Notes: generated by a model not told the origin, from the letters alone. 64,000 bases of DNA from Pontibacter anaerobius (GCF_026241195.1 NZ_JAPFQO010000002.1:310001-374000), one strand, 5' to 3'. Positions 1 through 9,588 are shown, counted from the stretch's first letter. Numbers and translations: made by a program.

Positions 1-2
1 GT

Positions 3-476
3 GCCTTCCCGGGTCTTGAAGCCGAAGAGCGTGGACAAGGAGAGGCTATTGCCCGCAACCTGAAAGAGATGTTTATGCTGAAGGTGCCGGTTATATGTGT
101 TATTATTGGCGAGGGAGCTTCGGGCGGTGCGTTGGGTATAGCCATCGGTGATCGCGTGATGATGCTTGAGAACACCTGGTATTCTGTTATCTCACCAGAG
201 TCATGCTCTTCTATTCTTTGGCGCAGCTGGAACTATAAGGAGCAGGCTGCCGAGGCGCTTAAGCTCACGGCCACGGATATGCTGCAAAATAAGCTGATCG
301 ATGGTATCATCAAAGAGCCTCTTGGTGGCGCGCACCTAGATCCAGATAAAATGATGGCCACTCTGAAGAAAGAAGTTATCAGGTTGGTGGATGAACTCGG
401 AACCATGAACCCTGATGAACGTATCATGGAACGCATTGAAAAGTTCTCCAACATGGGCGTTGTGCTGGAAGCATAG
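3..476 (+). CDS. accA: Acetyl-CoA carboxylase carboxyltransferase subunit alpha (3' part)
   Basis: The window opens inside this gene; the frame is open from base 3 and only about 157 C-terminal residues are present. AccA pairs with AccD to transfer the carboxyl group from biotin to acetyl-CoA, giving malonyl-CoA for fatty acid synthesis in the cytoplasm. The fragment shows the crotonase-like core of the family: [17 protein letters not shown], then [15 protein letters not shown] and the [11 protein letters not shown] stretch. The stop is at 474-476. No partner gene is visible downstream; the next gene is 126 bp away. The identification is firm; the start lies outside the window. Confidence 0.96.
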   Translation, partial: AFPGLEAEERGQGEAIARNLKEMFMLKVPVICVIIGEGASGGALGIAIGDRVMMLENTWYSVISPESCSSILWRSWNYKEQAAEALKLTATDMLQNKLIDGIIKEPLGGAHLDPDKMMATLKKEVIRLVDELGTMNPDERIMERIEKFSNMGVVLEA

Positions 477-602
477 ACTTTACCTATGAGCTTAAGAATG
501 AATTAGAGGCGGGAGCAGATGTTCTTAACTCTAGTTCATTTTTATTTTAGGCCGCTTTATACCAAAGTATAGTTCAGATATCATACATTAAGCAAAAGCA
601 AA

Positions 603-1445
603 ATGAAGCTACACATTATAGATACAGGTTTTTTTAAGTTAGATGGCGGCGCCATGTTTGGTGTTGTACCTAAGACACTGTGGCAGCGCTCCAACCCTGC
701 TGACGAGAATAACCTGTGTACGTGGGCCATGCGATGCTTGCTGATTGAAGATGGCGACAGGCTGATTCTGATTGACAACGGTATAGGGGATAAGCAGGAC
801 GCAAAGTTTTTTAGCCACTATTACCTTCACGGAGACGCAACCTTGCAAAACTCTTTAAAAGCAGCAGGGTTTTCTCCAGAGGATGTGACCGACATGTTTC
901 TGACGCACCTCCACTTTGACCATTGTGGGGGCGGTGTAAAGTATAAAAACAGGGATGGCGCTTTAGAGCTCGTTTTTCCTAACGCAACGTATTGGTCTAA
1001 TGCTGCTCATTGGGAGTGGGCAACAAAGCCTAATGCCCGTGAGAAAGCTTCTTTCTTAAAAGAGAATATACTTCCCATGCAAGAGAGCGGCCATCTCAAG
1101 TTTATAGAACCCCAAACACCCTCTCCGATTCCTCAATTTGAAATATTTTATGCGGATGGCCATACGGATAAGATGATGATTCCGATTATGGAGTATAAAG
1201 GCCGCAAAATAGCCTACATGGCTGATTTGTTGCCATCAGTAGGGCATATCCCGCTGCCATACGTTATGGGGTATGATACGCGTCCGCTACTTACATTAAA
1301 TGAGAAGGCTGAGTTCCTCAATCGTGCTGCTGATGAGAACATGGTGCTATTCTTTGAGCACGATGCTGTAAACCAATGCTGCACTGTACAACATACTGAA
1401 AAGGGCGTTCGTCTGAAGGAAGCCTTTAGCCTTTCTGAGCTTTAG
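603..1445 (+). CDS. MBL-fold metallo-hydrolase (lactonase-like)
   Basis: A 280-residue metallo-beta-lactamase-fold hydrolase. The zinc motif HxHxDH is seen as HLHFDH at residues 102-107, followed by C-G-G. A later GHTDKMM segment and an aspartate in AYMADLLPS fit the remaining metal ligands. The overall layout resembles the lactonase/AttM-like branch, but the substrate cannot be read from sequence. There is no signal peptide, so it is probably cytoplasmic. The stop codon is one base before the start of the patatin-like gene, which suggests co-transcription and perhaps translational coupling. The chosen ATG is the first in the frame. Confidence 0.9.
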   Translation: MKLHIIDTGFFKLDGGAMFGVVPKTLWQRSNPADENNLCTWAMRCLLIEDGDRLILIDNGIGDKQDAKFFSHYYLHGDATLQNSLKAAGFSPEDVTDMFLTHLHFDHCGGGVKYKNRDGALELVFPNATYWSNAAHWEWATKPNAREKASFLKENILPMQESGHLKFIEPQTPSPIPQFEIFYADGHTDKMMIPIMEYKGRKIAYMADLLPSVGHIPLPYVMGYDTRPLLTLNEKAEFLNRAADENMVLFFEHDAVNQCCTVQHTEKGVRLKEAFSLSEL

Positions 1446-1446
1446 G

Positions 1447-2211
1447 ATGCGGGTCGGGCTGGCTTTATCTGGAGGTGGTGCCAGAGGAATTGCACATTTA
1501 GGCGTTCTAAAGGCTCTGGATGAACAGGGTGTAAAAGTAAGTATGATTTCAGGGGTTAGCTCCGGAGCAATTGCGGGGGTATTATATGGCTACGGTTATT
1601 CCCCGGAAGAAATCCTGAAACTAATAAAAGAGCTGAGCGTTTTCCACGTCATGCGGCCTGTATTTGGCAAAAGTGGTCTGCTGCACCTGGAGGAAGTAGA
1701 AAAGCTGTACAATAAATACCTGGGCTCGCAACTGAAATTTGAAGACCTGAAAATTCCGGTGGTAGTTAGTGCCACAGAAATGAATGAAGGTGTTACTGCT
1801 TACTTTTCTACTGGTGAGGTAATTAAGCCTTTGTTAGCTTCCTCTGCCGTTCCCATACTTTATCAACCCATTCTGTTTAATGGTAAAACACTGAATGATG
1901 GTGGTCTCCTCAATAATTTACCGATTGAGCCGTTACATAATAACTGTGACGTTAAAATAGCTGTCCACGTCAACCCTGTTAATCACCAGGCGCGAGTTAT
2001 ATCCTTAAGAGGTATGATTGAACGCACGCTTATGTTGGCTATCAACAGTAATGTTAAGTTGCGATTAAATCAGTGTGACTTGTTGCTGGAACCACAAGAG
2101 TTAAAATCATATCGGCTTATCAGTTTTAGAAAGGCAGATGAAATTTTTGACGTTGGTTACAGATATGCGATGCATATGGAGCGTTTCATCAGGCAACTGG
2201 TAAATAAATAA
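1447..2211 (+). CDS. Patatin-like phospholipase
   Basis: A 254-residue serine hydrolase of the patatin / RssA family. The glycine-rich oxyanion loop LSGGGARG lies at residues 7-14, the nucleophile elbow GVSSG at 36-40 (Ser38), and the catalytic aspartate in DGG at 151-153, giving the expected Ser-Asp dyad. Such enzymes deacylate phospholipids or acylglycerols. No signal peptide is seen, so a cytoplasmic or inner-membrane-facing role is likely. It starts one base after the MBL-fold gene ends, so the two probably form an operon. The substrate is unknown. Confidence 0.92.
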   Translation: MRVGLALSGGGARGIAHLGVLKALDEQGVKVSMISGVSSGAIAGVLYGYGYSPEEILKLIKELSVFHVMRPVFGKSGLLHLEEVEKLYNKYLGSQLKFEDLKIPVVVSATEMNEGVTAYFSTGEVIKPLLASSAVPILYQPILFNGKTLNDGGLLNNLPIEPLHNNCDVKIAVHVNPVNHQARVISLRGMIERTLMLAINSNVKLRLNQCDLLLEPQELKSYRLISFRKADEIFDVGYRYAMHMERFIRQLVNK

Positions 2212-2298
2212 TTGAAAAAAAATTAAAATAAATATGGTTTTATATGTATCCTTTAGCATGATTATCGTAAAAGGCATATATATTGAATCGTATAAAAT

Positions 2299-2934
2299 AT
2301 GATTAAATTTAAAATATTCTTTCTCCTGGTCTTTATTTCCTTCTCATCCCTCACCTTGGCCCAGGAGAACAAAAGCTTTATGTGGAAGGCTAAGGTAAAG
2401 CATGGTTCTGTTCTGATTGGTGGAAACTTGGATGCGGCGATACAGAAAACAACAAGAGATATTAACCAGCCACTAGGCCCCGAAGATGGCACCAATATTT
2501 TAGCCAACTTGAACTTTAAGGGTGGTTACTTTTTTATGCACGATGTAGCTATTGGCGTAGATTTAGGTATTAACCATGAGAGTTATATCGTATCAGTTGA
2601 GGGCGCTAAGCAGACTTTCAGAAGAACCTATATGCTAGGCGGCCCCTTTACGCGCTATTATTTGGACAATGGTATATTTGGTGAGCTTGCGCTGAAAGGC
2701 GGTTTGCTTAATTTCTCCACTGGCTCCAAGACTAACTTGTTTGAAGGTACAATGGGGGTGGGGTATGCACTGTTTGTAAATGAGAAAATCTCTGTGGAGC
2801 CGATGCTGTCGTTCCGTTATTTTCGGGAGTGGGAGGGAGATCAGTCGAATGTATCTCTCGGGCCGCTTATTGGAGTTGGAATACAGGCCTATTTATGGAG
2901 AAGAACCTCCCAAACTGTTAAAGAAGCCTTGTAA
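2299..2934 (+). CDS. Outer-membrane beta-barrel family protein
   Basis: A 211-residue exported protein. Residues 1-21 form a typical signal peptide (lysine-containing start, hydrophobic core, cleavage after SLTLA). The rest alternates polar and aromatic/glycine residues with repeated G-x-Y/F patterns and ends in a YLWRRT-type strand, as in small porin-like beta-barrels of Bacteroidota (OMP_b-brl type). The function is unknown; it is probably a structural or passive outer-membrane protein. An AT-rich 87-bp spacer precedes it and a strong terminator follows, so it is probably monocistronic. Confidence 0.75.
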   Translation: MIKFKIFFLLVFISFSSLTLAQENKSFMWKAKVKHGSVLIGGNLDAAIQKTTRDINQPLGPEDGTNILANLNFKGGYFFMHDVAIGVDLGINHESYIVSVEGAKQTFRRTYMLGGPFTRYYLDNGIFGELALKGGLLNFSTGSKTNLFEGTMGVGYALFVNEKISVEPMLSFRYFREWEGDQSNVSLGPLIGVGIQAYLWRRTSQTVKEAL

Positions 2935-2977
2935 AACAGCGTAGAAGTATGTAACTATACGGTCTGATAGACTTTTT

Positions 2978-3011
2978 AAAGTAGGCAAGCTTGTACCTTG
3001 CCTACTTTTTT
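2978..3011 (+). terminator. Intrinsic terminator after the beta-barrel gene
   Basis: A perfect 12-bp stem (AAAGTAGGCAAG at 2978-2989 with its complement at 2997-3008) and a 7-nt loop run into a T tract at 3006-3011. It ends the transcript of the upstream beta-barrel gene and separates it from the acyltransferase gene. Confidence 0.85.
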
Positions 3012-3030
3012 AATAACACCCTAACTATAC

Positions 3031-3582
3031 ATGATCGGTAAATTTATTTCTAAGCTGTTTTTTAAAGCAACTGGCTGGAAACTCAATGGTACACTAGCTC
3101 CACAAGATAGGCGCTGCGTGATGGTTGCAGCCCCACATACAAGCAATTGGGACTTTGTGTATGCCCGCGCTGCCTTTTACCTTATGGAGGCCCCAATACG
3201 CTATACCATCAAGAAAGAGTTCATGAAATTCCCTTTCGGTCCGATTTTGAAAAAAATTGGGGCACTTCCGATTGATCGCTCTAAAAACACGCGCATGGTA
3301 GAAGCCATGATCAGGATATTTGAGGAAACACCGGGGGACATGTGTGTGATGGTAACTCCTGAGGGGACAAGAAAGTATCAGCCACGTTGGAGAAGAGGGT
3401 TCTACTATGTAGCTCTTGGGGCGAATGTACCTATTGTACTTGGCTACCTGGACTATGCAAAAAAAGAAGCCGGAATCGGACCTACCATTATTCCATCAGG
3501 TGATGTAGAGGCCGACATAGAAAAGATTATGGCTTTTTACCGAACCAAGACAGCAAAATTCCCGGAGCAGGGGGTGAGGTAA
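3031..3582 (+). CDS. PlsC-type lysophospholipid acyltransferase family protein
   Basis: A 183-residue acyltransferase. The catalytic HX4D motif is seen as HTSNWD at residues 36-41, and the substrate-binding motif as PEGTR at 110-114. These define the family that moves acyl chains onto lysophosphatidic acid or related acceptors at the inner membrane. It is shorter than classical PlsC (about 240 residues) and lacks a clear N-terminal membrane helix, so it belongs to the short branch common in Bacteroidota. The acceptor is not determined. It lies between two strong hairpins and is probably transcribed alone. Confidence 0.88.
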   Translation: MIGKFISKLFFKATGWKLNGTLAPQDRRCVMVAAPHTSNWDFVYARAAFYLMEAPIRYTIKKEFMKFPFGPILKKIGALPIDRSKNTRMVEAMIRIFEETPGDMCVMVTPEGTRKYQPRWRRGFYYVALGANVPIVLGYLDYAKKEAGIGPTIIPSGDVEADIEKIMAFYRTKTAKFPEQGVR

Positions 3583-3600
3583 TGAAAGTATACGCTTATA

Positions 3601-3640
3601 AACAAACAGAGCCGCTGAATTTGAGCGGCTCTGTTTGTTT
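3601..3640. terminator. Long hairpin between convergent acyltransferase and smc genes
   Basis: A perfect 16-bp stem (3601-3616 with 3624-3639, 7-nt loop) lies between two genes that converge. The T tract is interrupted (TTTGTTTTG on the plus strand), so termination is likely but may rely on the very stable stem. It could serve both strands. Confidence 0.75.
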
Positions 3641-3650
3641 TGATTAATAC

Positions 3651-6600
3651 CTAAGCTATCTGGCGAAGGTCTACAGGTATAACCCTGGATATACCGGCCT
3701 CTATCATAGTGATGCCATACATGACATCTGTAGAAGACATGGTGCGCTTGTTATGCGTTACCACTATGAACTGCGAATCATTGGAGAATTTGCGGATGAT
3801 GTTGTTGAACTTGTCAATATTGGCGTCATCCAGCGGGGCGTCTACCTCATCAAAAATACAGAACGGCGCGGGCTTAAGCAGGTAGATGGCGAACAGCAAC
3901 GAAATGGCTGTAAGTGTTTTCTCTCCCCCTGATAACTGATTAATGGTGAGCGGGCGCTTGCCTTTTGGCTGAGCCATGATCTCAATTTTAGCCTCCAGCG
4001 GATTCTTCGGGTCAGATATTACCAAGTCGCAGTTATCCTCCTCCGTAAACAGGCTTCGGAACACATGCTTAAAGTTATCTTTGATCTGGTTGAATGAGTC
4101 CATGAACTTCTCTTTTGCCACTGTGTCGATCTCGTTGATTGTATCGATAAGGGCATTCTTGGCATTAACCAAATCATTTCTCTGCTCACTGATGAATTTT
4201 TCACGCTCCTCGATCTCGGCATAAGCCTCTGCAGCCATGGCATTTACCGGACCCATTTTATCCAGTTGCATCCTTACAGTTGATATATGCTCACTCAACT
4301 CATCATTGGATAGCGGGATTAGCAACTCTTCCTCCGGAACCGGGCTTGCGAAGTCTTCGTCCGAAATATTGAACTCAGCAGCCAATCGTTCTTTAATGGC
4401 TACTAACTTCAACTGCGTATCGTTCTTGGCTTGCTGCATACGCATCAGGAGCTCATCCGAATTCTGGCGCTTTCGCTGCATCTCCCGGATGCTTTTTTCT
4501 TTCTCGTCCAGATCACCGCGAAGCGTGAAGTACTCTTTCTCTATCTCCTCCAACTCCTCTGCATACTCACGGCGTGCCTCATTCATACTTTCCACCACTT
4601 CCTGATTCTCAAGTATAAAAGTGTCTGCCTCGGCAATTTCCTGCTCAGATTTTTCCAGCTCCTGCTTCAGCCCCTCAATACGCTCCTGGTTTGTCTCAAC
4701 AGACTTTTGCTTATAACTAATTTCCTGCTGCAGGCTGGCGAAGCGGTTTTTAAGCTGGTGGTACTGAATATTCTCCTGGTTAAAGCGACCAGAAATAACG
4801 GCTATTTGCTCCTGCTGACGCTCTATATTAGACGTATAAACGGATATTTCTTCCTCCAGGCGCTGCAACTCTTTCATGTCGGCTTCAGCTTGTGGAGATA
4901 CTTCCATACTTTGCTCGCGTAGCTCCAGCAGGCGCTCGTGCAACTCGTCACGCTTTTGGTCGAAGTTACGGATGTTCTGCTGGTGCTGCTCATGCTTAAT
5001 GCGCACCGTTAGCAGGTCTTGCTGCAGTTTGCTAACCTCCTTCTCCAAGCCCTTTATCGTATCTTTCTCCGACTCATTCCTGTGGTTCTGGAGGATCTGG
5101 TTCTGAGTATTTATGCGGCTTTGAAGCAGCTCTACCTGCTCCTGCAGCTCGGCTACTTCCTCTGCCAGCTTCTCCAGGTTCTGCTTACGGCCCAGTCGGT
5201 TCCCGTCAAACACACCCACAGAACCACCCGAAAGGCTGAGCGGCTTACGGATCGCGCTGCCATCCTTCAGGATGATGGTTTTGAATTCGCTGTCGTAGAG
5301 TTCTTCTTCTGAATCATCGCTGATGTACACATTACGGAGCATGTATTTCATCAGGCTGCTATACTTTTTATCTGCAGACACCAATTCATAAGCTGCCTGC
5401 AGATTTCCCTCGTTAAAGGTAGCCGTTGGCTCCAGTTCCTCTATTTCGGAAAGTATTATAAAGTTGGCCCGTCCTTTATTTTCCTGCTTTAGCAGGGCAA
5501 TTGCATCAATGGCATCCTGCAACTCATCCACTACAAAGTAGTTCATGTATTGCTCCAGGTAACTCTCGATAAGCGGCTTGTAGTCAGATTTACACACTAG
5601 TATATCAGAAAGGAGAGGGGCCGGCTTAGCCCAGCTATCTGACTTACTGAGGAACTTAATGGCCTCCGGAAATCCCTCCATATTCTCGACAAGAGATTTT
5701 GTGAGGCTATACTGGTTCTGTTTGGCATCTAACGTACGGTTCAGTTCTACCAGCTGTCCCTTCAGCTCCACCACATTGGCCTCTGTGGCCTCTATACTTT
5801 GCTGCAGCGTTTCTTCCTTTGCCTGCAGCCGAACCATCTCCGATGTTCTTTCCTCGAGCACCTGTTGTGCCTCCTGCAGCTGCTCTTGCAGCATGCGGCC
5901 GTCCTCGTCGGCAGTAAGTTGCTGCTGCTGCAACCGCTCCAGTTCCTGGTTAATGTTCTGGATCTGCACCTGGCTTATTTCCAGAGACTTATTTAGCTGG
6001 TATACTTCGTTTTGTTTAGATTTTTGTTGCTGCATTAGATCCTGGTATGTCTCCTGAAGGATTGCCTTTTGCTCATTAGCCTCCTGCAGTTGCTCTTTCA
6101 TGGCAGCTACCTGTGCTTCAGCCTCCGCAAAATTGTCCTGAACGGCCATTAGCTCGTCGCGCAGCTCCAGTATACTTTCCTGTGTGTGCTCCACGTTGGC
6201 CGTGTCCTGGCTGATTTGCTGGCGAAGCTGATGCAGGCGCTCTTTCAGGTAGGTGCTGCGCTCAGATTTTAATTTGATGTCATTCTCCAGTTGTCGAAGT
6301 TTGGCTGTTTGCACTTGCATGGAGCGCTGCATTTCTGACAACTTTTCCTGAGTCTCGTTCAGTTCCTCTTTCTGCCCGGCAATAGACTCTTCGGCATCAG
6401 ACACTATACTTATGTACTGCTCTTTCAGAGAGGTTTCCTGGTTTACGTCTTGCTCAAGGCGCTCAAGTGTTTGCTGGTACTGTGATATATTACGGCGGGA
6501 AAACTCCAGACTGTGCTTCTTATAGTCATCCTTCAGGTTGAAATATTTAACAGCCTGTTTTGCCTGGCGTTCCAGCGTTTTCATGTTCTTGCCAATCTCA

Positions 6601-7187
6601 TGCAGCAAGTCTTCCACGCGTTCCAGGTCAGCGTCAGTCTCTTCCAGTTTTTTCAGTGTCTGCTTTTTGCGCACACGGAATTTTGAGATACCTGCGGCCT
6701 CCTCAAATAACAAGCGTCGTGAGTTTTCCTTATCGTTTAGAATCTCGTCCACCATTTTCAACTCAATGATGGCGTAGCTATCCGAACCGATACCGGTATC
6801 CAGGAAAAGTTCGTTGATATCCTTTAAGCGACAGGTAACCCCGTTCAGCATATACTCACTCTCTCCGGTGCGGTAGTATTTGCGTGTTACGGTTACCTGC
6901 GAATACTCAGTAGGGAGGATGCCTTTGTTGTTGTCGAAGGTAATGGAAACCTCCGCCATTTGCACCGGCTTACGCGTCTTGGAGCCGTTGAAGATCACGT
7001 TCTCCATCTTGTCTGACCGGAGGTTACGCGTTTTCTGCTCTCCCAGTACCCAACGTATGGCATCAACAATATTTGATTTGCCACAACCATTAGGCCCAAC
7101 TATACCTGTAATGCCGTCATCGAAGTTAATAACGACGCGGTCGCCAAAACTCTTAAATCCTTTGATCTCTAATTTTGAAACTTGCAT
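3651..7187 (-). CDS. smc: Chromosome segregation protein SMC
   Basis: A full-length 1178-residue SMC ATPase, which with ScpA and ScpB loads on DNA and organises and separates daughter chromosomes. The N-terminal Walker A GPNGCGKS is at residues 31-38. Two long glutamate/glutamine-rich coiled coils flank a central hinge (about residues 510-660). The C-terminal ABC signature LSGGEKTL starts near residue 1085 and the Walker B CIFDEVDAPLDD near 1110. Length and order match the family. The start sits at the first methionine before the conserved SKLEIKGFKSFGD segment. A TATTTTTG promoter-like element lies 31 bp upstream of the start (7219-7226). Confidence 0.98.
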   Translation of the reverse strand: MQVSKLEIKGFKSFGDRVVINFDDGITGIVGPNGCGKSNIVDAIRWVLGEQKTRNLRSDKMENVIFNGSKTRKPVQMAEVSITFDNNKGILPTEYSQVTVTRKYYRTGESEYMLNGVTCRLKDINELFLDTGIGSDSYAIIELKMVDEILNDKENSRRLLFEEAAGISKFRVRKKQTLKKLEETDADLERVEDLLHEIGKNMKTLERQAKQAVKYFNLKDDYKKHSLEFSRRNISQYQQTLERLEQDVNQETSLKEQYISIVSDAEESIAGQKEELNETQEKLSEMQRSMQVQTAKLRQLENDIKLKSERSTYLKERLHQLRQQISQDTANVEHTQESILELRDELMAVQDNFAEAEAQVAAMKEQLQEANEQKAILQETYQDLMQQQKSKQNEVYQLNKSLEISQVQIQNINQELERLQQQQLTADEDGRMLQEQLQEAQQVLEERTSEMVRLQAKEETLQQSIEATEANVVELKGQLVELNRTLDAKQNQYSLTKSLVENMEGFPEAIKFLSKSDSWAKPAPLLSDILVCKSDYKPLIESYLEQYMNYFVVDELQDAIDAIALLKQENKGRANFIILSEIEELEPTATFNEGNLQAAYELVSADKKYSSLMKYMLRNVYISDDSEEELYDSEFKTIILKDGSAIRKPLSLSGGSVGVFDGNRLGRKQNLEKLAEEVAELQEQVELLQSRINTQNQILQNHRNESEKDTIKGLEKEVSKLQQDLLTVRIKHEQHQQNIRNFDQKRDELHERLLELREQSMEVSPQAEADMKELQRLEEEISVYTSNIERQQEQIAVISGRFNQENIQYHQLKNRFASLQQEISYKQKSVETNQERIEGLKQELEKSEQEIAEADTFILENQEVVESMNEARREYAEELEEIEKEYFTLRGDLDEKEKSIREMQRKRQNSDELLMRMQQAKNDTQLKLVAIKERLAAEFNISDEDFASPVPEEELLIPLSNDELSEHISTVRMQLDKMGPVNAMAAEAYAEIEEREKFISEQRNDLVNAKNALIDTINEIDTVAKEKFMDSFNQIKDNFKHVFRSLFTEEDNCDLVISDPKNPLEAKIEIMAQPKGKRPLTINQLSGGEKTLTAISLLFAIYLLKPAPFCIFDEVDAPLDDANIDKFNNIIRKFSNDSQFIVVTHNKRTMSSTDVMYGITMIEAGISRVIPVDLRQIA

Positions 7188-7270
7188 GCGTATGTGCGGG
7201 AACTCTAAATTCTATCTTCAAAAATAAGACTATAATTTGAATAATCTCCTCTTGTAAAATTAAAGAGATG

Positions 7271-7720
7271 TTATAGTTCGTATAGCTCTAAAGGTGCCCT
7301 TTTCCATATAAGTTTACCCTGGCTACTAAGCTTGAGTAAGTATTCGTGCGGGGATTCCTGGTGAAAAGATGGGTTTGTGTTTAAGGCATGGTTAATCAAA
7401 ATGAATTTGCCAGTAAAATCCTTAGTACTGTCCATTTCAGAGTACGAATAAAATGTGAGTCCTTTAACTTTATTATATTTTAAGTAGTAGTTAGTGCCGT
7501 GATATAAATAATCAGGAAGTATGGCTTGCGAGGTTTTATCGCTATCGGCTTGTTGTACCAAGAGTTCCATTAACTGCTTATGTTCCTGGTAGTATAATGT
7601 TTTCTCCTTAAGTATAAAATAGGCAGGCCGTATTCCCAGAATAACTATGATGGCTGCTATAGCAGTATAGGGTAATGGTTTTATTTTGTGAGGTTTAAAG
7701 TATAACCAAAGTATAACCAC
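7271..7720 (-). pseudogene. 3' part of a frameshifted GT-C-type membrane glycosyltransferase gene
   Basis: This frame holds the C-terminal part of the neighbouring glycosyltransferase-like gene: a last membrane helix (AIAAIIVILGIRPAYFIL) and a soluble domain of about 110 residues. It has no credible start of its own; the first possible codon is a GTG inside the upstream gene's sequence. The two frames meet at an 11-bp tandem duplication (7697-7718). Removing one unit joins them as AWLYFKPHKIKPL, in frame. So this is probably the detached end of one protein of about 545 residues. A sequencing error, a real mutation or reversible slippage could each explain it. Confidence 0.75.
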
Positions 7721-8895
7721 GCTGCGTGTGCAGCAAAGTATAAAGCTAACAAGCCATATATAACCCCTACCTTATTAGTTAAATATATGGCTGTAAGTGA
7801 AAATATTAATGTGTATGCTAATGTGAATTTTATACTATTTAATTTTTTGTTAAAACCATAGCTAGCAGAAATCGCTAATGCGGGAAGCACCAGATTGAAC
7901 ATTCTAGCATCCAATTTTATAGGGTTGTAAACGGATAAAGATGTGGAGGAAAAGTTGAGAGTGAGGTAAGCAGTAAGAAAAAGGAATAACCAGTAATATT
8001 TTTTCTTTAGATCAGTATCTTCTAACATCTTCTCGCCCCCTAGCAAAAAAATAAGTGTAATGAAGCTGCCTGTACTTATCAAAACCTCTATCGGGGCTAC
8101 TGTTAATCTTGGGAAGTAGCTTTTGGATGGATTATTTAAGTAATTGTCATAAACCATGTTTGCCTTTTCCATTTCGGATATCCTATAGAATGGATCCCCG
8201 GTTTCAATATAGTACCAGGTAAAATAAGACAGGAGTAGAACCAGGCCAGTAACTAAGCTATATACCCAGAACTTTTGGAGTGCACTTCTCTTCATGAACG
8301 CTCTGATAGCATGATACATGAAAAAAGGTAAAACTACTACTGCCGTTTCTTTAGTTAGCCCAGCTAGGAATAGACTGGTTGTAAACACAATAGCCTTAAA
8401 AAGGTGTTTATTATTTTCACCATAAAGGACACTGAAGTAGGTGGAGGCAGCTATAAGCACAAAAAAAGCTACAATGTTATCGGGGTATAGGAAATTAATA
8501 AAATATATAAAGTAGAACGTAAAAGCTAGAAACACAGAAGCAACAGCAGCGTTCAGGTCGTGTTGGTGTGCAACTTTGTAAGTAATATATATACAGCCTA
8601 TTGTACAAAGGAAGGGCCAAAAAGAATAGGTTAAAATGTTGACGCCGAACAGGTGGTATAAAATAGAAATTGGTACGAAAACCGTTGGCCTGTGAATGAA
8701 CGTATGACCATTATCTGTCACATCAAACGTCCCATTAACTAATCTTCCGGCAAACTCACTATAGGCAAGATCATCAGAGTAATAAATACCTTCATGTGCC
8801 CCCAAAAAGTATATAACTGCAAAAACTAACATAAGCACTAGAAGATGCCTGGCTTTGAAAATAGTTTCACTAGTAGATTTATACTTTGTATCCAT
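7681..8895 (-). CDS. GT-C-type membrane glycosyltransferase, 5' part (frameshifted)
   Basis: A 404-residue multi-spanning protein with about ten hydrophobic helices. The first periplasmic loop carries YYSDDLAYSEF, an acidic pair like that of the catalytic loop in GT39/ArnT-type enzymes, which use polyprenyl-phosphate sugars to modify lipids or proteins. HRPTVFVP and LTKETA resemble conserved parts of such proteins. I chose the ATG at 8895 (MDTKYKS); longer reading back to 9081 would overlap the divergent neighbour by 138 bp. The frame closes just after an 11-bp tandem repeat, so the natural C-terminal domain is lost unless the repeat is reversed. The donor and acceptor are unknown. Confidence 0.75.
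   Translation of the reverse strand: MDTKYKSTSETIFKARHLLVLMLVFAVIYFLGAHEGIYYSDDLAYSEFAGRLVNGTFDVTDNGHTFIHRPTVFVPISILYHLFGVNILTYSFWPFLCTIGCIYITYKVAHQHDLNAAVASVFLAFTFYFIYFINFLYPDNIVAFFVLIAASTYFSVLYGENNKHLFKAIVFTTSLFLAGLTKETAVVVLPFFMYHAIRAFMKRSALQKFWVYSLVTGLVLLLSYFTWYYIETGDPFYRISEMEKANMVYDNYLNNPSKSYFPRLTVAPIEVLISTGSFITLIFLLGGEKMLEDTDLKKKYYWLFLFLTAYLTLNFSSTSLSVYNPIKLDARMFNLVLPALAISASYGFNKKLNSIKFTLAYTLIFSLTAIYLTNKVGVIYGLLALYFAAHAAWLYFGYTLNLTK
7697..7718. repeat. 11-bp tandem duplication that breaks the reading frame
   Basis: AAAGTATAACC occurs twice in direct succession (7697-7707 and 7708-7718). Eleven bases are not a multiple of three, so the second copy shifts the minus-strand frame. Taking out one copy joins the two parts of the glycosyltransferase gene. 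The repeat unit contains the AAGTATA motif that is over-represented in the whole window. Confidence 0.9.
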
Positions 8896-8943
8896 ATGAC
8901 AAAGATGCGCATTTTCACTATATTTGGTTAAGAGAAAGGTCCT

Positions 8944-9474
8944 ATGGATGATTTTAAAATTATAATATACATACTTGCCGCTGTAGCTTACTTTCTGCTG
9001 ACACAGTGGCGGAAGGCTTTTAAAGGAGGCGACGAAGAGGAAGTTGAAGTCGACAGAGAAAGAAGAACTCCGCGGCAGCATCCTGCCAGACCGGTTACTT
9101 CTTTTGAGGATATGCTAAGGGAGCTGCAGCCAAAAGTAGAGCAGGCCAAGCAGCAGGGACAGGAGGTAGTGCAGCAGGCAAAGGAGCGTGTACGTGACCT
9201 GTCTCCAAGTGCCCCAACTCTGGCTCCTGAAACAGAATTTCCGCGCAAGTACAAGAATTATGAGGATAACGCCCCAAGAATACTTTCCTGGGAGAAGAGA
9301 GCAGAAGCAATAGAAGCCGCAAAACAGAGCAAATTAAGTAGGAAAGAACCTTTTCTGGCCTATGAACAACAGCATGCTCCTAAAGTTAATCGCTATGCAG
9401 AAATGCTCCATAACCCAGTTACCGCCCGTGACGCAGTTATACTTTCTGAAATATTCAACAGGAAGTATAGTTAA
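8944..9474 (+). CDS. Membrane-anchored protein of unknown function
   Basis: A 176-residue protein that I do not recognise by name. Residues 5-20 form one hydrophobic helix (IIIYILAAVAYFLL); the rest is highly charged, with a glutamine/lysine/glutamate-rich stretch around residues 60-90 likely to be helical. The C-terminus, AVILSEIFNRKYS, resembles the ending of small uncharacterised proteins common in Bacteroidota. It is divergent from the broken glycosyltransferase gene, with 48 bp between starts. It is probably inner-membrane anchored with a cytoplasmic tail; no function is proposed. Confidence 0.75.
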   Translation: MDDFKIIIYILAAVAYFLLTQWRKAFKGGDEEEVEVDRERRTPRQHPARPVTSFEDMLRELQPKVEQAKQQGQEVVQQAKERVRDLSPSAPTLAPETEFPRKYKNYEDNAPRILSWEKRAEAIEAAKQSKLSRKEPFLAYEQQHAPKVNRYAEMLHNPVTARDAVILSEIFNRKYS

Positions 9475-9588
9475 GGTAGGATGGGGCTTTTATTGATTGG
9501 ATTAAAGCCAGGCTGAAAGTCTTTTAACTACAAAGGGGAAATACTGAAATTGTGGTGCTACAAGCTAAACTTACCTATTCTAAATTAG

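Noticed and set aside
4237..6057. Several plus-strand open frames of 75-160 codons inside smc
   Set aside because: They are antisense shadows of the coiled-coil regions of smc, rich in Ser, Leu and Cys as expected for reversed Glu/Gln/Lys codons.
8896..9081. Longer N-terminus of the broken glycosyltransferase gene
   Set aside because: It would overlap the divergent gene starting at 8944 and has no membrane or family feature; the ATG at 8895 directly precedes the first membrane helix.
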